Positions 27,233 through 36,006 of a DNA stretch of 64,000 nt are shown in pieces. Source of the DNA: Mycolicibacterium rhodesiae. GTDB taxonomy: Bacteria; Actinomycetota; Actinomycetes; Mycobacteriales; Mycobacteriaceae. Within the stretch, counting starts at the first letter, position 1, and every line of letters begins with the position of its first letter. The notes beneath the pieces were generated by a model that was given only the letters and a program-made list of their open reading frames with translations, was not told the origin of the DNA and ran no database searches. The translations under genes and the position numbers were made by a program. The stretch covers positions 310,001 to 374,000 of the forward strand of contig NZ_MVIH01000005.1 in assembly GCF_002086695.1 (NCBI RefSeq). Direction: 5' to 3'.

Positions 27233-28128
27233 GAACCGTAGTTCGGGATATCAACGATCTCTTTGTAGATGCCGGATGCCAAGGCTGGCTTCGAGCGGAG
27301 GCGATCGGCCGGGCGGGCAACGTTGTGGATATCGGCGGCGACGAACCTGTGGTTGCCGCATCGGTGTACAAGCTGATCGTTCTTGTTGCGCTGGCGCGTG
27401 CCTTCGATTCTGGATTGGTCGATCCCCATGCCATGGTCCGGGTCGTACCGGCGGATTGCACGCCAGGGCCTACTGGGTTGAGTCTGTTCAGCGATCCGGT
27501 CACGCTGTCTTGGCTGGACCTGGCCCGCATGATGGTGGTGCTATCTGACAACGGCGCGGCGGACATCATTCTCGGCGCCCTCGGGCTGAATTCAATCGAC
27601 GCCGTGATTGCCGACCTCGGGCTCGAATCGACGCGGGTCGTCGGCGGAACGGCGGCCTTACAGCGACAGATCATCCATGACGCCGGTGCCCTGACGCTCT
27701 CGGAAGCGGTCGGACTTTTGGCCAGCAACAACATCATTCACGATAGTGCCGCGTTCGATCCTGCGTACACGACCGCGACGAGCGCTGCGGACATCAATGC
27801 TGTGCTACGTGCGATCTGGACCGACGAGGCGGCCTCCCCGAGTAGCTGTCGCATGATGCGAACGCTGCTGGCGCAACAGATTTGGCCACACCGAATCCGT
27901 TCGGGCTTTCCGTTCGCCGATGTCATCGTGGCGGGCAAGACCGGAACCATCGGACCGATCCGAAACGAGGCAGCCGTTGTGGAGATCCCCGGGGAGGTGC
28001 CGATGGCGGTGTCGATTTTCACACGCGCAGCACGCTCGGATCTGTCGTTGCCCATCGTTGATGCAGCGATCGGGCGGGCCGCGTTCCTCGCCGTCACCGA
28101 GCTGCGTGCCTGGTCCCGTACCGAATGA
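27229..28128 (+). CDS. Serine hydrolase of the class A beta-lactamase fold, no export signal
   Basis: 299 residues, overlapping lysR by ATGA. S45-V-Y-K48, S106-D-N108 and K237-T-G239 form the three active-site motifs of penicillin-interacting serine enzymes. No signal peptide precedes them, and no clear omega-loop Glu (RWE/ELN type) can be placed, so it may not be a true beta-lactamase. Similar proteins are annotated as class A-like serine hydrolases. A cytosolic enzyme with a penicillin-recognising fold, coupled to a LysR gene, could be a sensor or an amidase-like enzyme. Confidence 0.8.
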   Translation: MRTVVRDINDLFVDAGCQGWLRAEAIGRAGNVVDIGGDEPVVAASVYKLIVLVALARAFDSGLVDPHAMVRVVPADCTPGPTGLSLFSDPVTLSWLDLARMMVVLSDNGAADIILGALGLNSIDAVIADLGLESTRVVGGTAALQRQIIHDAGALTLSEAVGLLASNNIIHDSAAFDPAYTTATSAADINAVLRAIWTDEAASPSSCRMMRTLLAQQIWPHRIRSGFPFADVIVAGKTGTIGPIRNEAAVVEIPGEVPMAVSIFTRAARSDLSLPIVDAAIGRAAFLAVTELRAWSRTE

Positions 28129-28351
28129 GGGGACCGCGTGTCGGCCGGTGAATCCGTCGCGATCGAGTGGTCTGTGAAGCGATGCGATGTGGCCACAGAT
28201 CCTGCTCATCGCGTGCGCTGGTCGAGGGGGAGTCTGGCAGTACCTGTATCACCAGGATCTCCTTGACGTGCAGCACACCGAATAGCTTGGTCGTGGCAAG
28301 CTGGCGATCGGAGGATCTGCCAGACCGTGCGGCCGGGGAGAAACACGACAC

Positions 28352-29146
28352 GTGACAGACAGTCAATACGCAACGCATGCAGAACTTTTCGACCTGAGCG
28401 GTAAGCGCGGTCTGGTCACCGGGGGCACCAAGGGCATCGGGATGATGATCGCGCGGGGGCTTCTCCAAGCCGGCGCCAGCGTAGTGATCAGCTCACGCAG
28501 CCCCGATGGGTGCGCTCGAGCCCGGGACCAGCTGTCCGAATTCGGTGACGTGGTGGCGGTTCCTGCTGATCTGTCCCGGCACGAGGAGTGCGAGCGCCTG
28601 GCTCAGCTCGTTACGGCCGGCTCGGGGAATCTCGACATCCTGGTCAATAATGCGGGCGCTATGTGGGACGAGCCACTGGAGACGTTCCCGGTTGCTGCGT
28701 GGGATACAGTCATCGACCTCAATCTCAAATCGCCGTTCTGGCTGGTGCAGGCGCTGCTGCCGGCACTTCGCACCGCTGGGACCGCCGATGATCCCGCTCG
28801 AATCATCAATATCGGCAGCATCGCCGCGATCCACATCCCAGCACGGCCCAACTATTCGTACTCCAGCAGCAAGGCTGCTCTGCATCAACTCACCAGGGTG
28901 CTCGCCAAAGAACTCGGCCCGCAACACATCACGGTGAACGCTGTAGCACCGGGGCCGTTCCCGTCGACGATGATGGCGGACACTCTCGAGGAGCTCGGGG
29001 AGGCGATCGCGGCGTCGGCCCCGCTCGGACGGATCGGGCGCGACGACGACATGGCAGGTGTCGCTGTGTTCCTCGCCAGCCGGGCGGGCGCCTATCTGAC
29101 GGGTGCTGTCGTCCCCGTCGACGGGGGGATCGCCACCACCGCCTGA
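28352..29146 (+). CDS. Short-chain dehydrogenase/reductase
   Basis: 264 residues. VTGGTKGIG at residues 23-31, NNAG, Ser in INIGSIAAI and YSYSSSK (catalytic Tyr and Lys) give a full classical SDR; ISSRSPDGCARA with Arg after strand 2 favours NADP(H), and the C-terminus GAYLTGAVVPVDGGIATT is typical of FabG-like members. Substrate unknown. GGGGAGAAA lies before the GTG at 28352. The 223 bp upstream (28129-28351) contain no recognisable gene. An XRE regulator follows 38 bp downstream and may be co-transcribed. Confidence 0.88.
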   Translation: MTDSQYATHAELFDLSGKRGLVTGGTKGIGMMIARGLLQAGASVVISSRSPDGCARARDQLSEFGDVVAVPADLSRHEECERLAQLVTAGSGNLDILVNNAGAMWDEPLETFPVAAWDTVIDLNLKSPFWLVQALLPALRTAGTADDPARIINIGSIAAIHIPARPNYSYSSSKAALHQLTRVLAKELGPQHITVNAVAPGPFPSTMMADTLEELGEAIAASAPLGRIGRDDDMAGVAVFLASRAGAYLTGAVVPVDGGIATTA

Positions 29147-29184
29147 GGCCGCCGGTCGTTTGCGTTGCTGCCTACGGTGGATGC

Positions 29185-30081
29185 ATGGACGTCACGCTAG
29201 ATCTGCGTACCGAGATTCGAGAGTTTCTCCGGTCTCGTCGTGCCCGCATCGCGCCTGAGATGGCCGGCCTACCCGCCTACGGTGGTAGACGCAGGGTCAC
29301 GGGGTTACGCCGAGAGGAGGTGGCGCTGCTTGCCGGGGTCTCGGTCGAGTACTACGTGCGTATCGAGCGCGGCAGCCTGGCCGGCACGTCAGACGGTGTA
29401 CTCGACGCTCTGGCCACGGCCCTACAACTCGACGCCGCAGAGCGCGATCACCTGTTCCATCTGGCCCGGCAGTCCGGGGCGCCCGCCCGCCGACAGCACC
29501 GTGAACCTCCAGTGACAGTGCGGCCGGCACTGCAGGAGGTGCTCGATGCCATGACCGGTGCGCCGGCCTTGATCAGAAATGGCCGACACGATGTGCTCGC
29601 CATCAATCGACTTGGGCGCGCGCTGTATTCACCGGTGTTGGCCGACCCACGACGGCCGGCCAACACGATCCGGTTCGTGTATCTCCATCCCGCGGAGGCT
29701 GAGATGTTCTTTGTCGACTACGACCAGGCAACCCGAAATGCGGCAGCGGTGTTGCGCATGGAAGTGGGCCGTAATCCCCACGACCGGGATCTCATGGCCT
29801 TGGTAGGCGAATTATCATCGCGCAGTGGGCTGTTCCGGCAACAGTGGGCATCTCAGGACGTGCGGCTGCACGGGCACGGGACCAAGCAGGTAAGACATCC
29901 GGTGGTCGGCCTGCTCGACCTCAACTTCGAGTCCATGGATCTTCCGACCGATCCCGGCCTGCAGTTGAATGTCTACACCCCGAATCCGGGAGGGCCCACC
30001 GCCGGCAAACTGGCCCATCTGGCGGCGTGGGCGAGCGCTCAGGGTGAGCCGGACCCGAGCACCGCGTCGACGGCCGTGTAA
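29185..30081 (+). CDS. XRE-family regulator with MmyB-like ligand domain
   Basis: 298 residues. An N-terminal helix-turn-helix (GLRREEVALLAGVSVEYYVRIERG) is followed by the MmyB-like PAS-type domain from about residue 105: ALIRNGRHDVLAINRLGRALYSP, NTIRFVYLHP and the long VGRNPHDRDLMALVGELSSRS helix. In actinobacteria these regulators commonly control a neighbouring SDR or oxidoreductase, here the SDR just upstream. Some bind fatty-acid-like ligands. The 3' end overlaps the convergent TetR gene by 43 bp. Confidence 0.9.
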   Translation: MDVTLDLRTEIREFLRSRRARIAPEMAGLPAYGGRRRVTGLRREEVALLAGVSVEYYVRIERGSLAGTSDGVLDALATALQLDAAERDHLFHLARQSGAPARRQHREPPVTVRPALQEVLDAMTGAPALIRNGRHDVLAINRLGRALYSPVLADPRRPANTIRFVYLHPAEAEMFFVDYDQATRNAAAVLRMEVGRNPHDRDLMALVGELSSRSGLFRQQWASQDVRLHGHGTKQVRHPVVGLLDLNFESMDLPTDPGLQLNVYTPNPGGPTAGKLAHLAAWASAQGEPDPSTASTAV

Positions 30082-30626
30082 AGCGTCTCGGTTTCGGACT
30101 GCAGAACTGATTCCCCGGACGGCAACGCGCGTTGCACCGATAGGCCGTTGAGGACGGTGAGCACGAACTGCACCTTCTTCGCGAAATCTTTTCGGGGGAG
30201 CGCTCCTTCGTCGGCCAGCACGCCCAGCCAGTACTCGACACGACCTGCGGACGCACGTTCGTGGGCGAGATACGCCGTGCGGATTTTGTCGTTGGGTTCG
30301 GGTGCGATGAAGCTCTGATACGCAGCGCCCCAAGCCTTTCGGGCTTCGTCACCAACCCCGGCCGCTGCCAGGACCTGGCGCAGGCAGTCCACCAACCGGT
30401 CCCGCGCCGGCCGAGCGGAATCGCGGATCGGATCGTCGGGGATGAAGTGCTGATAGATCCTGGTCAGCACTTCATCCTGGAGGGCGCGCTGGGTCGGAAA
30501 GTGGAATCGCAGCGACCCTGTACTCACACCGGCGCGCGATGCGACCGCACGGACACTGAGGGTGGTGGTCACGTCCTCGCCGATCATCTCGGCAGCCGCT
30601 TGGAGAATGCGTTCTCTGGTGTGCAT
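30039..30626 (-). CDS. TetR-family regulator
   Basis: 195 residues. TetR DNA-binding domain at the N-terminus: RERILQAAAEMIGEDVTTTLSVRAVASRAGVSTGSLRFHFPTQRALQDEVL. The C-terminal ligand domain is divergent. It is transcribed away from the membrane protein gene at 30730, and a 31-bp imperfect palindrome lies between them, so autoregulation and control of that gene are likely. Confidence 0.88.
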   Translation of the reverse strand: MHTRERILQAAAEMIGEDVTTTLSVRAVASRAGVSTGSLRFHFPTQRALQDEVLTRIYQHFIPDDPIRDSARPARDRLVDCLRQVLAAAGVGDEARKAWGAAYQSFIAPEPNDKIRTAYLAHERASAGRVEYWLGVLADEGALPRKDFAKKVQFVLTVLNGLSVQRALPSGESVLQSETETLYTAVDAVLGSGSP

Positions 30627-30674
30627 GGGGGGAGCCTTCCTTCGGCGGAGATCCCGTGCGGATCACTGTATAGC

Positions 30675-30705
30675 ACACTGTGTTAGCGTTGGACTAACAC
30701 GGTGT
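30675..30705. promoter_or_regulatory. Probable TetR operator
   Basis: ACACTGTGTTAG (30675-30686) and CTAACACGGTGT (30694-30705) are inverted arms with one mismatch and a 7-bp centre, midway between the divergent TetR and membrane-protein genes. AGTACA/TGTATA-like bases outside the arms could be promoter elements. Confidence 0.65.
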
Positions 30706-30729
30706 ACTAGCGCAGAGCGAAAGGACCGT

Positions 30730-31356
30730 ATGACCATCCGACACTGGCGCCCGGTGCGCCTCATCGCCGACAACGCCGGGGTCTACCGGGTGGCGAACGT
30801 GGCTGTCTACGGCGTGCTGTTGGTCGGTTTCGGGCTCGGGCTGGCCTTCCCGCAACTCAGCGAGGCGCAGCACAAGAGGTTGGCGGATGACGGGACGGCC
30901 GATCTCGTCCAGTCACTGATCGCCGATCCCTGGCTGTTCGCCCTGACGATTCTCGCGGTCAACACAGTCCGCATGGGAGTGCTGACCATCGTTGCGCCGT
31001 CGATGATCGTTCCGTTCGCCGGCATCGCATTGTTCGGGTACTGGGCGTTGACGACGGGGATGACGCTGGTCCCGGCGGCCGAGATCGGTTGGGTGGCTCT
31101 GATACCGCACACGCTGACGGTGATCGTCGAGTTGCAGGCCTACCTACTGCTGCTGTTGGGTGTGTATCTGCTCGGCAGGGGTTGGGTCAGTCCGCGGACC
31201 GTCGGCGCCGACAACCGCCGCCGGGGTTACCTTCGCGGACTGCAGGACCTCGGCTGGCTAGTTTTGCCGGCCCTGGGTCTGCTCATCGTCGGTGCGGTGT
31301 ACGAGGCCTTCTCGTTGCGTTATTTCGTTCACCCCCTGGCTGATTGGCTCTTGTAG
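30730..31356 (+). CDS. SpoIIM-like (DUF95) membrane protein
   Basis: 208 residues from ATG 30730, with AAAGGACC upstream. Five to six hydrophobic segments; the ALIPHTLTVIVELQAYLLLLLG segment recalls the PHGxxE motif of the stage II sporulation M family. The name reflects fold only, since mycobacteria do not sporulate in the Bacillus manner. It is divergent from a TetR gene with a shared operator. Its last 99 bp overlap the reading frame of the decayed hydrolase on the other strand. Confidence 0.7.
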   Translation: MTIRHWRPVRLIADNAGVYRVANVAVYGVLLVGFGLGLAFPQLSEAQHKRLADDGTADLVQSLIADPWLFALTILAVNTVRMGVLTIVAPSMIVPFAGIALFGYWALTTGMTLVPAAEIGWVALIPHTLTVIVELQAYLLLLLGVYLLGRGWVSPRTVGADNRRRGYLRGLQDLGWLVLPALGLLIVGAVYEAFSLRYFVHPLADWLL

Positions 31357-32103
31357 CACGGTCTCGTCGAACAGATCCAGCACCGCACGCCATGCTCGTG
31401 CCGCGTGCAGAGGGTGATACTCGACGCCCGGCACGGTGACCATGGTGTGGGTGGTACCCCCGGTCAACGAGCCGTCGGGCTGTCTCGGAGCTGCCCAGAA
31501 AGCGTGCTTGGCGCCGCCGTATACGTTCACCCGCCAGTCAACGCCGGCGGTCTGGAGCGCACTGGTGAACGCGAGCAGCTGGCCGGGGGTGCAGAGTGGG
31601 TCTTCGGAGCCGGTACACAGCAGGAACGCGCCGCACACGCCGACCCAGTCGTCGGCGCGGGCAGCAGGCAAGCCTGGATGGATCGCAGCGAGCGCTGTGA
31701 ACGGCACACCAGTGCGGGCGAGCTCCAGCAGGATCCGCCCGCCCGCGCCGTAGCCCAGCGCTGCCAGCCGATCCGTGTCAACACCGGGCACCGCGAGCAG
31801 AACGTCCAGCGCCGCCCGTCAGATGGAATTCATCCGGTCGGGATCAGCCATCAAGGGCATGACCCGAGCCAGCATCGCGTCCGGGTCACCGAAATACGTT
31901 CGGCCGGCGTGATAATCCATCGCAAGAGCTATGAAGCCGTGCCTGGCGAGGTCATCGGCACGGCTGCGCTGGTAGGCATCGAGACCGATTCCGTCATGTC
32001 CGATGAGCACTGCCGGCCAGGGGCCTTCGCCGTCGGGCAGCGACAGCTGGGCGACCATCGTCGACCCGTCGGCGTCGTAGGTGACTTCGCGCGTGACGAC
32101 CAT
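31258..32103 (-). pseudogene. Dienelactone hydrolase family, broken by an in-frame stop
   Basis: The frame from ATG 32103 gives a DLH N-terminus (GPWPAVLIGHDGIGLDAYQRSRADDLARHGFIALAMDYH), then meets TGA at 31819-31821. Reading on in the same frame continues the domain without a shift: RAALDVLLAVPGVDTDRLAALGYGAGG, then IHPGLPA and YGGAKHAFW. The lesion is thus one nonsense codon, not a frameshift. In addition the nucleophile elbow, usually GYCxGG, reads GYGAGG, so the catalytic Cys is missing. Two independent losses argue for a dead gene rather than a sequencing error alone. Confidence 0.75.
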
Positions 32104-32272
32104 GTGATCACACTAGGCAACGCCCCACTTGGTGAGTAACGCGTTTCGCACTCGGCGAACCGGCCGTAGTGCGCTCACGGTCGACGAGTATCGAGTCAAA
32201 CACTCTGCAATCCAAAGAATTTGGATACGGTGCCGCACCACATCGAACGATCTGATCACGGCGGCGCGCACG

Positions 32273-32424
32273 ATGAGAGTCGTGGAAACATCATTGGCAA
32301 ACACGGTCGCCCTGGTTACCGGGGCCAGCAGCGGCATCGGCGAGGCGACGGCGCTCGCGTCACTCGCGACCGCCGCGTCGCGGTGAACGAGATCCTGGTG
32401 CGCTCGGCTGAGCAGACGTGGTAG
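32273..32424 (+). pseudogene. SDR remnant with a large internal deletion
   Basis: From ATG 32273 the product reads SLANTVALVTGASSGIGEATAL, the NAD(P)-binding start of an SDR, and stops at 32386. In the next frame, to 32424, stands VAVNEILVRSAEQTW, which matches the C-terminus of the same SDR group. The roughly 200 central residues are gone and the frame is shifted at the junction near 32370-32385. Confidence 0.65.
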
Positions 32425-32452
32425 CCCGTGATCGGCGAAACCTTCTGCCCTG

Positions 32453-33706
32453 TCAGAAGTTCGGGCCGCCGATGTGTAGTGCGGCGCCTGTGGGGATCAC
32501 GGCGAAGATGGTGATCACACACAGGAAGATCCATACGTGCCGCCGGGTTGTCGGTTGATCTATCTCAGGCCTGGAGGTGGTGTACAGAACGCAGATCAGG
32601 ACGACATTGAAAGTGATCAGGACCCACCAGCGCGTCCAGTCGACGGCAGTGATGAACAACGGCACCATCGCGGCGAGCCCCAGGATCGGCGCAGTCAGCT
32701 TGCCACGGACTTCACTGAGAAGCGCCGAGACGGCAACCCCTGAACAGGACTGCGTCGCCCATAGGCTCACTACGAAGTACAGCACCCCGACAACGAACGA
32801 GGCGAGAAGCGGCCCGGCGCCGAAGGTACCTACTTTGTGGAGCCCGTCAGTCACCCGGGCATCGACCATGGAGCGTTCGAAATTACACACCCAGGAATGG
32901 AAGTCGGTTTTCATCACCGGTCGACCGACCAGGTACGCCATGGGGTCAGATGGAAATGGCCGCTCGATCTGTTTGTGGGGGAGTTGCTCACACAGCCGCG
33001 TCCCCACGTCGTTGCGGGAGAACGCAGCAATGGCCGCTATTGCGCCGAGCCCAGGCCCCACCGCCGCGATCGCGCATAGTCGCCGCCGCCCGGGTTCCAA
33101 GTGTCCGGGCAACACCGATATCGCCAGCGCCGCGCCCAGCGCAACCTCGAGCGGGATTCCTTCGTGTATGAGCGCGAGTACGGCAATCGTCAGTCCGTAG
33201 ACGATGCTGGCTATGAGCAGTGAGCGATTCGACTGGAGCCTGGTCAACGCGATCCCCAGCACGACCAAGGCTGACATCGCGTACAGCTCAGGTCTTGGCG
33301 TGTACACGGCGTAGGAGAGTGCGAACGGCAAAACGGGCAACAGGAGGGCCAACATCACCCTTCGCGGTGTCTGCTCACCGCTGGACAGGATCAGCCATAC
33401 CAAACCCCCGAGCGCGGCCAACCAGACCACGGCGGGTGCCCACATCATCGTGTACGCAGCGGGGAAGTAGTCGGCATCGGGCAGCATCCGGATGATTTCG
33501 CCGCCGAGCCCTCGACGCACGAATCCGAACGCGTAGTTGGGCACGTAGTAGGTCATCCAATAAACCGCCGTCGGATACACGGCGAGGCTGACGAACAAAT
33601 GGCAGCATGCCGCCACCACAACCAGTCCGACCGCAGCCCACACCAACACCTTGGGGTGCTTGTCGACGACGGCGGTGTCGCTCGCACCAGGCGCCCCGCC
33701 GCCCAT
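32453..33706 (-). CDS. Polytopic membrane protein of unknown function
   Basis: 417 residues from ATG 33706, chosen for its GGGAGGGA ribosome site; the open frame extends 54 codons further up without one. About ten membrane segments. A polar loop after the first segment (YWMTYYVPNYAFGFVRRGLGGEI) and a large loop near residues 235-290 with two Cys (CEQLPHKQIERPF ... WVCNFERSM) are the main landmarks. The layout recalls membrane glycosyltransferases or polymer enzymes, but I see no catalytic motif. It is transcribed away from the GAP-family gene at 33898. Confidence 0.7.
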   Translation of the reverse strand: MGGGAPGASDTAVVDKHPKVLVWAAVGLVVVAACCHLFVSLAVYPTAVYWMTYYVPNYAFGFVRRGLGGEIIRMLPDADYFPAAYTMMWAPAVVWLAALGGLVWLILSSGEQTPRRVMLALLLPVLPFALSYAVYTPRPELYAMSALVVLGIALTRLQSNRSLLIASIVYGLTIAVLALIHEGIPLEVALGAALAISVLPGHLEPGRRRLCAIAAVGPGLGAIAAIAAFSRNDVGTRLCEQLPHKQIERPFPSDPMAYLVGRPVMKTDFHSWVCNFERSMVDARVTDGLHKVGTFGAGPLLASFVVGVLYFVVSLWATQSCSGVAVSALLSEVRGKLTAPILGLAAMVPLFITAVDWTRWWVLITFNVVLICVLYTTSRPEIDQPTTRRHVWIFLCVITIFAVIPTGAALHIGGPNF

Positions 33707-33897
33707 GACATCCCTCCCCGAATGAAACTCTCGCCGCACTCCACACGCGCCGATAGGTTTCAAAGGTCCGTCAGAACTACGCCTGACAACCACGAACACC
33801 ACAGATGCACAGCGCATCTGGCGGAAACTCACAGCGGACCTGCATAGGAATCCCGGGGCGTTGACCAAGTCGCGGCGCGAATCGTATCGTCGCCGTC

Positions 33898-34596
33898 ATG
33901 TGGGGGATCGTGTCCCTGTTGGGCTTGTCCGTGGCAGCCGACCCGTTGCGGATCGGGATCGCGATGCTGCTGACATCGGGACCACGGCCCCTGGTCAACC
34001 TGGTCTCATTCTGGCTCGGATCCCTGGCAGCGGGAATTGCTCTGGCCATCGGCGCGTTCGTGTTGTGTCCGGAACTTGTGTCGGACGCTCTTCGCATCAT
34101 GGTTGCGTGGATCGCCGACCTCACCGGCGGTCACGCCAAGCTCATCGTCGGAACCATCGTGCTGTGTGTTGCCGCGGCGTCCGCGATGCGCTTGGCACGA
34201 CGACCGGTGGTGAGGCCGACCCAAGACCTCAAGACATCCAGCGGGATTGCCTCGCGTGCTCGAGAGCTGTTGCAGAACGGGCGTCCATGGGTTTCGTTCA
34301 CTGCCGGACTCTCTCAGGGGCCGGCGCCCGTCGAGTACCTCGCGGCGATATCCGTCATCCATGCGTCCGGTACGGCGATCGGAACACAGCTGGGAGCTTC
34401 CGTTGCTTTCACCCTTGCGATGTTGGCAGCAGTCGAGGTCCTACTTGTCAGCTTTGTCGTGAAGCCCGCACAGACTCGATCGATACTTGCCGACGTAGGG
34501 CGCTGCTTACAGCGCTACCGCCAGCACGTCATGACCGTTGTCGCAGGGGTGCTGGGGATCGTCATGGTGGTCGGCAGCTGGCCTGTTTCCCTATGA
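33898..34596 (+). CDS. GAP/Sap-family membrane protein
   Basis: 232 residues with six hydrophobic segments. The N-terminus GLSVAADPLRIGIAMLLTSGPRPLVNLVSFWLGSLAAG matches the GAP (glycolipid addressing protein) family of mycobacteria, where members take part in moving glycopeptidolipids or related envelope lipids. No GPL genes are nearby, so the cargo here is unknown. The ATG at 33898 keeps the canonical family start. It converges on the NTF2-like gene with a 4-bp gap. Confidence 0.8.
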   Translation: MWGIVSLLGLSVAADPLRIGIAMLLTSGPRPLVNLVSFWLGSLAAGIALAIGAFVLCPELVSDALRIMVAWIADLTGGHAKLIVGTIVLCVAAASAMRLARRPVVRPTQDLKTSSGIASRARELLQNGRPWVSFTAGLSQGPAPVEYLAAISVIHASGTAIGTQLGASVAFTLAMLAAVEVLLVSFVVKPAQTRSILADVGRCLQRYRQHVMTVVAGVLGIVMVVGSWPVSL

Positions 34597-34600
34597 ATGG

Positions 34601-35089
34601 TCAAAGACCGAGGTCGGACAGGCTCGGGTGATCTGCCGGCCGTGGCGAGTTGCGGTCCCAGAAGAACTTTCGCTCGCTTTCATCGATCTGTAGATCGTTG
34701 ATGCTGGCGTGTCGATGCGTCATCAGGCCATACTCATCGTATAGCCAGTTCTCGTTGCCGTAGGCGCGGAACCATTGCCCCGAATCGTCGTGGTACTCGT
34801 AGGCGAACCGGACCGCAATGCGGTTGTCGCTGTGCGCCCACAGCTCTTTGATGAGTCGGTATTCATGTTCGCGGTCCCACTTGCCGCTCAAGAAGTCCAC
34901 GATCTGGGCACGGCCTGTCACGAACACGGAGCGGTTACGCCAGACGCTGTCGATGGAGTAGCCCTGGGCTACGACCTGTGGATCGCAAGTGTTCCAAGCG
35001 TTTTCAGCGAGCCGCGCCTTCAGCGCAGCGGATTCATCAGTGAACGGTGGAACTGGGGGCTTGACTGTGGCTACGGGGGTCGTGGTCAT
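34601..35089 (-). CDS. NTF2-like protein (DUF1348)
   Basis: 162 residues with the NTF2/SnoaL-like cone fold of DUF1348: [32 protein letters not shown], then [63 protein letters not shown]. The family is conserved and often follows TetR regulators; its reaction is not established. It is transcribed divergently from a TetR gene across a spacer holding three copies of one operator, so it is almost surely the TetR target. Confidence 0.88.
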   Translation of the reverse strand: MTTTPVATVKPPVPPFTDESAALKARLAENAWNTCDPQVVAQGYSIDSVWRNRSVFVTGRAQIVDFLSGKWDREHEYRLIKELWAHSDNRIAVRFAYEYHDDSGQWFRAYGNENWLYDEYGLMTHRHASINDLQIDESERKFFWDRNSPRPADHPSLSDLGL

Positions 35090-35122
35090 GGTTGTCTCTC
35101 ACTTTCATGGGTTGATCAATCT

Positions 35123-35144
35123 ATGTAGAACGCCCTGTCTACAT
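35123..35144. promoter_or_regulatory. TetR operator copy 1
   Basis: ATGTAGAAC-GCCC-TGTCTACAT: two mismatches between the arms relative to the perfect copy at 35161. It lies close to the start of the NTF2-like gene. Confidence 0.6.
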
Positions 35145-35160
35145 ACGAAGAACCGTAACC

Positions 35161-35184
35161 CATGTAGACAGACTTGTCTACATG
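35161..35184. promoter_or_regulatory. TetR operator copy 2, perfect
   Basis: CATGTAGACA-GACT-TGTCTACATG: perfect 10-bp inverted arms around 4 bp, in the middle of the divergent spacer. Confidence 0.75.
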
Positions 35185-35195
35185 AATGAGTGACT

Positions 35196-35217
35196 GTGTG
35201 GACAGATCTGTCTACAC
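35196..35217. promoter_or_regulatory. TetR operator copy 3
   Basis: GTGTGGACA-GATC-TGTCTACAC: one mismatch, 8 bp before the tetR ATG, where a bound repressor would block translation start or transcription. Confidence 0.7.
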
Positions 35218-35224
35218 TGTGAGG

Positions 35225-35812
35225 ATGAGCATCTCCGAGACCCTTGATCCGAAGACGGATGTTCGGGCCCTGCCGGCTCGGGAGCGGATACTGACTACCG
35301 CGTACCGACTTTTCTACCGCGAGGGAATTCGAGCCACCGGTATCGACAAGGTGATAGCCGAGGCGGGCGTCACCAAGGTGACGTTTTATCGGCACTTTCC
35401 GAGCAAGGACGCACTGATCCTCGCGTATCTGGAATTGCGACATCAGCGTTGGATGGACTGGTTTGTCGATTCCCTGGATCGCCACGCCCGTAATCGGCGC
35501 CGGCCCCCGGTGGTATCCGCGGTCGAGGAGTGGCTGACGGCGGACTCGTTCCGTGGGTGCGCCTTCATCAATGGCGTCAACGAGATCGGCGACGACCTGC
35601 CCGAGGTTCATGCCATCACGGCTCGGCACAAGGCGGACATGGTCGCGGCGATCAAGGAGACGCTTCCGCCGGGTGCGAACCGAACCCGGACGGCGCAGGC
35701 GCTCGGAATGGCACTCGATGGCGCCGTCGTGCAGGCGCAGTATCAGCGCAACGCGACGTCGGCAGTGAAAGCGTTGGCGACGATCGCGACAGCGCTTCTG
35801 CAGAGTACGTAA
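35225..35812 (+). CDS. TetR-family regulator
   Basis: 195 residues from ATG 35225. The DNA-binding domain is RERILTTAYRLFYREGIRATGIDKVIAEAGVTKVTFYRHFPSKDALILAYLELR; the C-terminal domain has the WLTADSFRGCAFIN Cys-containing helix seen in regulators of this group. It should repress itself and the divergent NTF2-like gene through the three operators at 35123-35217. An upstream in-frame ATG at 35186 lies inside the operators and is unlikely. Confidence 0.9.
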   Translation: MSISETLDPKTDVRALPARERILTTAYRLFYREGIRATGIDKVIAEAGVTKVTFYRHFPSKDALILAYLELRHQRWMDWFVDSLDRHARNRRRPPVVSAVEEWLTADSFRGCAFINGVNEIGDDLPEVHAITARHKADMVAAIKETLPPGANRTRTAQALGMALDGAVVQAQYQRNATSAVKALATIATALLQST

Positions 35813-36006
35813 CAACCACGCGGGTCTGTCCGGTCTCAATAATGTTGTCATCGGCGAACTTCTTGGGCATTGCGGTCCTTGGCGCTGATCGCGGACGTTC
35901 GCCACATCGCCGTTCGATCATGTCGAGTGAACCCCATCGGACCGTGGCAGTATTTGGGCGTGCGGCAGTCCACGGTGCGCGTGTCCCAACTTGGAGAGGA
36001 GTGGCG

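Noticed and set aside
28129..28351. Short frames between the serine hydrolase and SDR genes
   Set aside because: No ribosome sites, no domain, no conserved-looking motif.
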